Below, one piece after another: positions 24,417-32,462 of a stretch of DNA of 64,000 bases. A program made the translations under genes and the position numbers. The stretch comes from Erodium maritimum. Lineage: Eukaryota > Streptophyta > Magnoliopsida > Geraniales > Geraniaceae. Every line of letters begins with the position of its first letter. The stretch's first letter is position 1. Below the pieces are notes generated by a model, which saw only the letters and a program-made list of their open reading frames with translations, searched no databases and was not told where the DNA came from. The stretch lies in NCBI GenBank assembly GCA_963921825.1, contig OY997590.1:36783039-36847038 (forward strand). The letters run 5' to 3'.

Positions 24417-24745
24417 ATGGAGGAATGGCCCCAAACGGCGCCTTATGAGGTCAGTATTAGGGTTAGGGTGGAGGGATGGCCCCAGACGGCGCCGTTTGAG
24501 GTCAGTATTAGGGTTAGGGTAGTGTTGTTGTCAGACTGCGCCGGATGATGTCAGTATTAGGGGTTAGGGTAGGGTTGTTCTCAGACTGCGCCGGCTGATG
24601 TGTCAAACAGCGCCGGATGGTGTCAGTCGGACACTCAAACGGCGCCGTATGAGGTCAATATTAGGGTTCGGTGTAGGGTTGTTCTCAGAATGCGCCGGAT
24701 GAGGAGCCAATCTGCGCCGTTTGGGGACCAATTACTATTGTTTAT
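24417..24745. repeat. Tandem array with telomere-like motif
   Basis: About five degenerate units of roughly 50-65 bp combine a GCGCC-centred motif (ACGGCGCCGTTTGAGGTCAG or CTGCGCCGGATGATGTCAG) with TATTAGGGTTAGGGT. The array directly follows the truncated transposase and probably replaced its 3' end. Confidence 0.75.
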
Positions 24746-24974
24746 AATGTGGAAGGTCCCACTCCATTAACATTCAACGACAAACATTACTACCCTAATG
24801 AATACCACAAAGCCTCACAGCTGGAAAATGGAATTGGTCTCCTAAGTGAAGGACCGTACAAGCTGTGAGTACAACTCAACACTAATTATTACCACAAAGC
24901 CTCACATACTACATTGGAAAATTGAGGTCTTAGTAACCCGATACAAGCAAACTCACATTAGCAAGTGGGATCTC

Positions 24975-25169
24975 TTAATAGAAGGACCGTACGAAACGTA
25001 ATAGGCCTTCGACCTGGTCCATGGCCTCCTTCAACTCATGCTTGAGTTGATCTGCCTTATGTTGCACCATCTGAAGAGTTCCCTTGATCTGGTGGAGATC
25101 GTCCAATATCGCAATGCATTCTACCTCAGCAAGCCGTGGTGTATTGCTGCCCGAAATAGGTGAAGACAT
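24975..25169 (-). CDS. Small coiled-coil ORF in the MULE
   Basis: A 64-residue ORF starts at an ATG (25169) and has no recognised domain. The middle, ILDDLHQIKGTLQMVQHKAD followed by LKHELKEAMDQVEGLLRFV, has a heptad-like pattern that would form a helix. Upstream, TTTATAAGGG at about 25225 resembles the TATA-like boxes before the two small genes to its right. It could be a third, diverged or truncated member of that family, but the protein similarity is too weak to claim this. It may equally be a chance ORF. Confidence 0.35.
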   Translation of the reverse strand: MSSPISGSNTPRLAEVECIAILDDLHQIKGTLQMVQHKADQLKHELKEAMDQVEGLLRFVRSFY

Positions 25170-25334
25170 TGTTGATGAACTTAGTAAAGACTATTGATGA
25201 GTTCATTGAAGTGAATATTAGGGTTTATAAGGGTAAGTAAAGAATATATTCCTTCCGTAAAGTATGTCCCATCTAATCAACGTCGGAAAGAATATATTCC
25301 TTCCGTAAAGTATGTCCCATCTAATCGACGTCGG

Positions 25335-25545
25335 AAGGAAATTTGGGACCCAATCTGCGCAGATTGAGATCCAAACTGCGCAGATTGGGACCCAAACTGC
25401 GCAGATTGGGATCCAATCTGCGCATATTGAGTCCCAAACTGCGCAGTTTGGGACCCAGTCTGCGCATATTGAGGACCAAACTGCGCCGATTCGGGCCTCA
25501 ATATGCGCAGATTGGATCCCAATCTGCGCAGTTTGGGTCCATAGG
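25335..25545. repeat. Palindromic CTGCGCAG tandem array
   Basis: About nine units of 22-23 bp alternate AATCTGCGCAGATTGGGA and CAAACTGCGCAGTTTGGG. Many cores are perfect palindromes (AATCTGCGCAGATT). Translations on both strands are low-complexity (QFGSQ, LRRLG) and are not genes. Confidence 0.85.
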
Positions 25546-25635
25546 AAGACCGATCGACCCACAGAAAGCAAAGTAAAACCCAATAACTTATTTTATTTCA
25601 TCCAAACAGCATGATCATACAGCCTCATTACTACA

Positions 25636-25999
25636 TTACGCATCTAGCATAAAGTTAAGGAGCCTCTCCTCAGCTTCTCTAGATCTGTCCATCCATTGTA
25701 CGAAACGTTGAAACCATGGAGGCTCCTCGTAAGGAAGCCTCACAATGTCACGATCGTTTACCATCTAGAGAAGCCTCGTAAGGAGGGAAATCGAATGGGT
25801 GTTCACCATCTAGCGGTGGAGGACATTCTACATTCTTCTGTTGGACGAGTTCCTCTATTCGGTCCAACCGCTGAATTGAGTCATCGAGTATGCGGTCGTA
25901 CTCAACGGCCCATGGTGGTGGCGCCACAAAGACCACTGTTCCGGCGTTCTCCCGCCGCCTCCACCTACGCTCAAGACGAGGATCGTGGTTGGGTTCCAT
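25636..25999 (-). CDS. MULE-borne small protein, copy 1 (unknown family)
   Basis: The ATG at 25999 opens an 83-residue frame (MEPNHDPRLERRWRRRENA..., WAVEYDRILDDSIQRLD, QQKNVECPPPLDGEHPF) that stops at 25748. A second frame from about 25748 to the TAA at 25636 reads NDRDIVRLPYEEPPWFQRFV and then ends RLLNFMLDA. Together the two parts follow copy 2 (26301-26708) along its whole length, so copy 1 has a frameshift or a tiny unrecognised intron near 25750. No known domain is seen; the protein is charged, with a conserved CPP motif and tryptophans. A TATA-like TTTATAGGCG lies at about 26065, and the upstream DNA matches that of copy 2. Function unknown. Confidence 0.5.
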
Positions 26000-26300
26000 C
26001 GTGTCACAAAAATTATACCTACAAAATGAGGGTTGGAGTGAAAACTATTCAAGTGGAGAGTGGGTTTTATAGGCGTGTAAGGAATGAAAAGGGTTGGAGT
26101 TGGTGTGTCAACGCATTAATGGAGCCATTAATGTGTTGACTGCGTTGATTGTAGTGCATGCATTGGGACGTGCATATTTTGTATAGGAAATGTATAAAAT
26201 AAAAGCATAAAAGCATTGCCATTCATTGCATTAATTATACAAAACATAAACATCATTCATCCAAGTACCAAAATAATTATCCAAAAAATAAAAACAAATA

Positions 26301-26708
26301 CTAGGCAGCAAGCAGACGGTTAATGAGCCTCTGTGTAATTTCTTGGTTTCGAACCATCCACAGTCTGTACTCCCGGAACCAAGCAGGCTCCTCCCAAGAA
26401 TGAAGAAGGTCATCCTCGTTCATCCGCGGTTGAATAAATGGGTTGTCACCAGGAGGGAGTGGAGGACATGATAAATTTTTCTCGCGCATGAGGGCCTCCA
26501 GTTGGTCCAGCTGCCGGTCTGCTTCTTCAAGTAACCGGTAGTACTCTACCGACCATGCTGGTTCCGGTGCTTGATACAGTCGTTCGGGCATTCGGACTAT
26601 TCTGCCGTCGGCCATCATTGTGACGTATTCTCCGGCTAGCTCCCGTCTTATCCACGCACGCTCCTCACGCTCCGCACGCTCCGCACGATTCGCTTGGTCG
26701 GGATCCAT
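26301..26708 (-). CDS. MULE-borne small protein, copy 2 (unknown family)
   Basis: This is a 135-residue intact ORF starting at the ATG at 26708. The N-terminus is a charged helix (RAERAEREERAWIRRELAGE). The middle has WSVEYYRLLEEADRQLDQLE and KNLSCPPLPPGDNPF. The end is EEPAWFREYRLWMVRNQEI and RLINRLLAA. The blocks WxVEYxRxL, LDxxExL, KNxxCPP, GxxPF, EEPxWF and WMxR are shared in order with copy 1. The upstream region (about 26780-27010) has a TATA-like TTTATAGGCTG and also resembles that of copy 1, so a module of roughly 0.8-1 kb was duplicated. It lies between the Ulp1-like gene and the transposase. I recognise no family and no function. Confidence 0.6.
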   Translation of the reverse strand: MDPDQANRAERAEREERAWIRRELAGEYVTMMADGRIVRMPERLYQAPEPAWSVEYYRLLEEADRQLDQLEALMREKNLSCPPLPPGDNPFIQPRMNEDDLLHSWEEPAWFREYRLWMVRNQEITQRLINRLLAA

Positions 26709-27032
26709 TCTGTTAGAAACATATACGTGGTTACACTACTAAAACAACAAACACATCTAAAAAATTATAATTCAAGAACATTATTCGAATACCTATTCCT
26801 TGAAAGCTGAGAGTGAAGGGGGTTGGAGTACAAATAATGGGGTAGCTAAGCCCCATTTATAGGCTGGTGAGGATGAATAGGGTTGTAGTGGGTGTGTACC
26901 CATAAATGTGTCTTGGGTGGAGAGACATATTAATGGGAGACATTGATATGTCTCTTTTTTTGGATGTAGTGATTGAATAGGGACGTGCAGATTTTGTTCA
27001 AGATATGTATCCATGAGATATGAGTCAAACCA

Positions 27033-30015
27033 TCAAAAATATATCCAGTGCTTGTTCATCTCGAACTCTGATATCTGGGGACGGTAGCTGTCGTAGACTT
27101 GGATTTTTCTTGCTTGCACGTCCACAACCAACAATATCCAGTGCTTGTTCTTGTGGTTCACTGGAAAATAAATCTTCTTCGCACACATCCAACTGAAAGG
27201 ATAGACATCCGGCTTCTTCCCTCGAGCATAGTTCATGAGCTCAAGGTCCGGTTCTATATTCGCCTCATACTCTGCACAGCACAGCTTGTGGAACACACAA
27301 TCCAGCACTACATGGCTCTGCCTGAACACATTCGGAAAATGTCGTTGTCTGCACCGTATGCCTGACAACGCATCGTCCATATGCTGCACAAAGTTGAAAA
27401 CAATATAAATTATATATTGCCAGGAAAAATAAACTCATATGCTGCTTAAAATAAAATACTAACCTGCGGTGTGACCCATTCGCCAGGGGTTGCCAATGAC
27501 CGGTAATATTTGGCGGGTAGGCCTCTGTAGAGGACTCCATCCTGCAAACCGGTACGCACGGTGCCAGAGTAATTCCTCAACCGCTGGGGAATCTTCGCTG
27601 TAGGGTTCCAACTGCGGATCAGCCTCTGATCAAGGACACCGAGCAACTGGGTCCTCTTCCTCTTTCTGGAACTGGGCGGATCAGGTTCAAATAGGTGACG
27701 GTGAAGGTTAACCACGATCGATGGTGGCTCCCGAGGCTCCGAGGGTTCCCCCGCAGCCTGAGTCTGTGCCCCCGGAGCCTGCGACTGTGCCTCATCCCCG
27801 GCACCTTCATCGTCAGTCGGTTCCTTCTCCCAAGACGACAGTTCCCGCGCAGGAGTTTGACTGACCTCCTCCTCCCCTTCGACCTCCAGACCTTCCCAAA
27901 AACTCGACAGTGGCCCCTCCACAGACTTAACCCCCTCTTCCCCTCCTCCAAGTACCCCTCCTGCACTACGTGTCTGGGAATCAACTACCACGATCGGTGC
28001 AGGAACCTGATCATGTCCCTCCTCAACCCCCTGCTGAACCGGAACCTGTCCCTCCTCAACCCCCTACTGAACCGGATCTTGTCCCTCCTCAACCCCCTGC
28101 TGAACCGGAACCTGTCCCTCCTCAACACCATGTTGTACCGCAACCTGTCCCTCCTCAACCCCCTGCTGAACATCAACCTCACACCTCATCTCAACCTCGT
28201 GGACCATATCCATATCCCAGGGTCCAGGGCTAGACTCTCCAACCTGTTCCCGTCTTCCTCCAGCGTCACCTGATCCATGAGGCTGAGATTCATCATCCCT
28301 TTGCGATCCGGCTGCATGCGACCGATGAGACCGAGGTGGGAAATGTGATCCTCGGGAGTCGCCACCAGATGCACGGTCGTCACGCCCGGGCAGCGGGTCA
28401 CGGGCAACGCCCTGGGTCCGGAGTAGATGAAGGATCTCATCTAGTTTGCCCCCAAACTCTCTCCGCAACGCTCCGATGGCGTCCCCAAACTCAGTCCGTA
28501 CCGCTCCAATAGAGTCCGCCACGGATTGGATCTTGCCCTGTAACTCTCCGATCTCAACACGGACACCTCTGATATGATCATCTGCTGCGGCCTGTTCCCC
28601 CTGACGACGAGGGGTCTGGGGTAACTCTCCTCCCCCGATGGTGGCCTCTTCCCGGCGATGAGAGCACTCAGCTCCATCCCCTACCGGATCCGGCGGTGTC
28701 TGCTCTGTAGCCATCACCTCATCCCCGGACTGACGATCAGGTGTCGGCTCCCTTTCAACTGGCTCTCCTTGCTCCATACCCTCATCATCCCATTCTATCT
28801 CCCCTCCAGCCTCCAAAATTTCTGCAATCCGCTCAAGCGTCCTATCCGCTACCCTGTGGGGTATGACTCCCACATTTTGATTATGCGGAAGTGCCCTCTC
28901 TATTTCTGTGGGTATTAGGACACCCCGAGTCACCTGCACCTGCACACACATAACCATTACATTCAATTCATATAACCAACCTACATCTACAATTACACGT
29001 CTACACTTTTATTTTTTTACCTCTTCTTTCTGAAATTCGGTTGTCACCTCATCCGCCGACGGGGGCTTGGCCCAATTCGTCCGCCACTTAAAAAACCTCG
29101 GTAGGTCCTCACTGTACTGTGGGTCCATCGTCCCCCACTTACTTGCCAGTGCTTCCATAGACTCAAATACAAAAGGCTGTAACACAAATCAAATTATTAA
29201 TAACCAATACGTACATTAATTGCTAATCATGCTCTTATTCAAATTGTATTAAACGTTTTACGTACCGTAAATAACGGGAGCAGACCGCATATGGTGTATG
29301 AGGCCCCCAACCTCCCAGCGGCGATCGCTTGGAACTTTGCTCTCAACTCTCGAATACAATCATCCCTCAGATGCCGGAAGGAGATATACCCCCACGGGTA
29401 CCGGTTGAACAAGTCCAGGTCTTCTACTAATCCCATCCACTTTGGCTCAATGGGTGTCGTCATTTTTGTGTGAGGTATCAACGCATCAGTGACGAACAAC
29501 AGCTGGGCCATCTTCATAATATTGTAATCTGGCTCGGTCCTCCTGGTCCTCGATTTCAACCGGGTAGCCACAAGGGCGGTCAACTTGTTTGCCAGGTCTA
29601 GTGGAGACACTCCACGCAGGTTCGAATCAAAATGTCTTTTCTCGAATGCTGTGGAAGTCAATTGCCTCTGAAAGTTATCATCTCCAGTTCTGGGTCTTGA
29701 GCAATTCAATCCCGTAATCAGTGCGTATTCCTTCAGGGACAACCTGATCGGTTTCCCTTTCAGCACGAACCACATTTCGGAGTCCCTTCTCACCGTGGTA
29801 CTCCTGACTATTAGCATCCACGCCAGGTTGTTGGAGGGCTGGAACTTCTCCGGTAACCTGGTGAACATCCCGAATGGACCCGCTCTTAATGCTGCAGCTG
29901 TCAGCGGGTCTGCATCCTTCAGCTCATTGTACTTCTCATACAACACCTTGTACCCACACCTGGCTGTCACACGACAGTTGAAGTACTCCCCATCGTGCAG
30001 TTCTGTTTCAATTCT
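27033..30015 (-). CDS. DUF1985-Ulp1-like cargo gene of the MULE
   Basis: A multi-exon minus-strand gene can be traced. Exon A (about 30015-29266) carries DUF1985 (GPFGMFTRLPEKFQPSNNLA, then MWFVLKGKPIRLSLKEYALI). Exon B is 29176-29021 (156 bp, clean GT/AG). Exon C (about 28933-27464) is a long linker with a basic SRKRKR and a 33-bp repeat. Exon D (from 27383) starts HMDDALSGIRCRQRHFPNVF and has the C48 protease signatures, the catalytic His in NKHWILLVVD and Asp in IQVYDSY. The frame ends at about 27033 before the Gln and Cys boxes, so the catalytic cysteine is missing. One TAG (around 28062) lies in a repeat unit of exon C. Ulp1 enzymes cleave SUMO; this copy should be inactive. No upstream ATG is firmly placed. 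Confidence 0.72.
28010..28180 (-). repeat. 33-bp coding repeat in the Ulp1-like gene
   Basis: About five units of 33 bp encode the 11-residue unit QGVEEGQVPVQ in the linker between DUF1985 and the protease region. One unit contains a CAG-to-TAG change. The repeat number probably varies between copies. Confidence 0.8.
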
Positions 30016-30195
30016 TCAAAACCGTTGAGGTGCTTCTGACGGAGTTGCACTCGGTATCGAAACAGAACCTTCTTCCTCTTCCACTGACTGTATTATGATT
30101 ATAAGATGCATCCTAACATTATCTAGTAATCCTACTTGTAGTAGTAATATTATCATTATAAAATAACATTAACTAGTAATCAAAACTGTCATGGC

Positions 30196-30233
30196 CCGAT
30201 CGGCCTTTCACATAATTGTCCTAGGCCGATCGG
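30196..30233. repeat. Right subterminal CCGATCGG pair
   Basis: CCGATCGG lies at 30196-30203 and 30226-30233, within GGCCCGATCGGCC and AGGCCGATCGGG. It mirrors the cluster at 22626-22700 on the other side of the MULE. Confidence 0.45.
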
Positions 30234-30239
30234 GCAACA

Positions 30240-31122
30240 AAGAGTTTGGTCACTTTCCCATCCGGCTCATCCTGACCCCATTCGGCGCCGTTTGGACCTT
30301 GCTCCACAAGATCAAAACACAGCGTTTTACTACCGATATGCGCCGTCTGGAGCCTTTGGAAGGCAAATGATTGGGGGCCAAAACGACGTCATCATTAGTG
30401 AAGGGTGTCATTTTGGGCCCTTCACTGGGCCTCACCGAGCTTATTGGGCCGTTGACTGGGCCTCATTGGGCCCAACCTGCTCCGTTTGGTTCAACCTCAT
30501 GGAGTTGGTCGGCCCCAAAACGACGTCGTTATGGGGTCTCATTCGGCTCATACTGGGCATATCAATCGGAGCATGTTGGTCACAAAACGTTGTCGTTGTG
30601 TCCCCAACCTGCTCCGTCAGGAACTCCGGCGACTCAGTGGGCTAAAACGCCATCGTTTTAGCCCCAATCAGCGCCGTCAAGACCCCAGTCGACGACACTG
30701 ATTCCTTCTCCGGCAACGACCCTATTCCCTTCTACGCCTCCCCCATTCGCCGTAGCCTCACCGGCAATTTACACTAACTAAACCCTAGGTTTTGCAAAAG
30801 GGACCCAAATCCTACACAAATAGCAGGAGTTCAAATCGCACGTACCTGGTTCGACATGAAGTCGGAATTGTAGGAATTTCCTCTCGCCGACGTCGTTGCT
30901 TGCTCGGAGATGATCGGGACAGATGAAGTCGTCGGCAATCGTTTTTCTGACTTTGACTCAGTGACGAAGAGACAAAGAAGAAGAAAGGGCGAGGGTATAT
31001 TGGGCAGTTCATAATGTTTTCAATTAAAAGAAAAACAAAAATTCGATTTAATTCGAATGCCAAATTACCGAGGCTACCCCGCAAATAAATTAGCGTGATA
31101 AGGCCCTTTCCAACAATTCCTA
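30240..31122. other. Right subterminal region of the MULE
   Basis: It contains dispersed GGCGCCGTTTGG-like and AAAACGACGTCGTT-like motifs (about 30280-30690) separated by GGGCCT-type repeats, then the degenerate terminal inverted repeat up to 31122. The ORFs here are short and repeat-derived; no gene is supported. Confidence 0.55.
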
Positions 31123-31557
31123 CCTCTCTAGCTAGGAATTTCGGCCATGGAGGAAAAAATGCTGAAATTGTTGTCCCATGTGGTCTTATCCTCAAGAAAG
31201 GAAAAGTCCCTTTCGTCCATATGTGGGGACCAATTGGTATTTTCTCCCACTTTTCTTCCCCTCCAAGCTATCATGGACATGTGTCCATGTGGGGTCCACT
31301 CCTACCCAAAATATCTCAGCTCATATTATATTAATTCGTTAATACTCCAAATTCGACCTAGTTTGACTCGAGTTTGACTTTTTTGCAAAAGTAACCATTT
31401 GAAAGGAAGCGACCCAACTAAGCTAACCGTAACGACGGCTAAGCTTTTTGGGTCCCGGAAAGGTCCCGAATGACTCCCGGAGTCATCGGTTGACTTTTCC
31501 GGCGGAAAGTCAACTTTCGCCAAAAACCACCGGGATCGACCGGGGGTGGTTCTTACA
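31123..31557 (-). repeat. Outer gypsy 5' LTR, start portion
   Basis: It ends GGGGGTGGTTCTTACA on the plus strand, the reverse of the family X LTR start TGTAAGAACC. It is contiguous with 19564-22112 once the MULE is taken into account. Confidence 0.8.
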
Positions 31558-32462
31558 CTATCTCTCCCATCTCAAACCCCTCTCTATTTCTTCTCTCTCC
31601 TGCCTCCGTCATTCTTCTTCTGCCATGTATTAGTTTTGGTTAGATTTGATTCAACGAATCTGACTTCTATTACAGTACCGAATCTGACCTCTATTGTAAA
31701 ACTTTACAATTCATACCTTAATTTAACCCATTGATTCAGACGGAAAAAATTTACCTCGACTGTAGATGCTCTAAAAGACAAGAATTTCAAATGAACATCT
31801 TAAAACCTCCCTCACAACCTAAATGTTTGGATGATCAAAATTTAATAGGCAAATAGATCTACATTTCTTAAATACGAGGCTGTTAACAAATAAAAGCAAT
31901 GAGATCCATCATGACTCCACCAATAACACGATTCATGCCGGCACCAAACCAATTCGATATCATCCACTTTGCTAAAAACAATGGAGACTCTAAATCCGGA
32001 GAGCCTGCAATGATGCTCAACATTTGCATAACTTTGGGGCTTTATTGGACCACCAAAGGGACCATTGTATAGATAATACTAGACCCAAAATTAAATTCCA
32101 TCATGAAACCTAGCAAGAGAATAAAGACCCTTGTTGTTGTTGTAGTTGTATGATGGGAAGCTGTGGATATTACCTAATCACAACCATCAAAACCCTCCCC
32201 TCGTGATTACAATTATAAACTATTTTATTTATTGATATAAAATTGACCAAAGTTTTGTTTTTTTATTTTTAAAAAGCTCCTCTGCACCTTTTTGGGGGCA
32301 GAGCAGAAGGGTTGCAGAGCGCAGCAACAGTGAAACGGCATCGTTTTTCAGGCAAAGCCAACAGAGTCTTCTTCTCTCCCACCAGACGCTCCTCATCGCG
32401 TACTTCTAAGCCTTCCACTCAGAACCCACTTGCCATTTCCACCATTTTTTGCTTCTCCTTCC
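31558..32462. other. Upstream region of the receptor kinase gene
   Basis: This is AT-rich intergenic DNA with no gene visible. The last 150 bp are GC-richer, with a CT-rich tract (TCTTCTTCTCTCCCACC at about 32368), a plausible 5' UTR. No confident TATA box was placed. Confidence 0.5.

Larger units (their letters stand above)
22113..31122. mobile_element. Mutator-like element (MULE) with Ulp1-type cargo
   Basis: A 9.0-kb DNA transposon sits in the gypsy LTR. The direct repeat CTCTCTAG (22105-22112 and 31124-31131, or 9 bp with one mismatch) flanks it, the size expected of MULEs. The ends form an imperfect terminal inverted repeat: the left end has GAATTGTTAAAAAGGCCTT and the right end, reversed, has GAATTGTTGGAAAGGGCCTT, with looser similarity for about 30 bp more. 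Inside are a MuDR-type transposase gene (+), a convergent DUF1985/Ulp1-like gene (-), two related small genes (-) and several tandem arrays. MULEs with Ulp1-like cargo are known in plants as the Kaonashi type. The transposase is decayed, so this copy cannot move itself. Confidence 0.85.
2513..31557 (-). mobile_element. Outer Ty3/gypsy element (family X), nested and broken
   Basis: This is a minus-strand Ty3/gypsy fossil holding four later insertions. Reading right to left it has a 5' LTR (31557-31123 and 22112-19564, split by the MULE), a tRNA-Met primer site at 19548-19560, a leader (split by the solo LTR at 15911-18606), a gag region at about 15700-15071 continuing at 4915-4240 on the other side of the copia insertion, and a 3' LTR-like segment down to 2513. 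No pol region is recognisable between gag and the 3' LTR-like segment, so the element is internally deleted or is a non-autonomous derivative. The flanks ACCTG and CTATC do not match, so no target duplication links its ends. It is old relative to everything inside it. Confidence 0.7.

Noticed and set aside
27033-27389. Functional SUMO protease gene
   Set aside because: It belongs to a MULE cargo gene and ends before the catalytic cysteine.
32430-32462. Upstream extension of the receptor kinase frame
   Set aside because: It opens with TTG, not ATG. The ATG at 32463 in CCATGG leads directly into the signal peptide.
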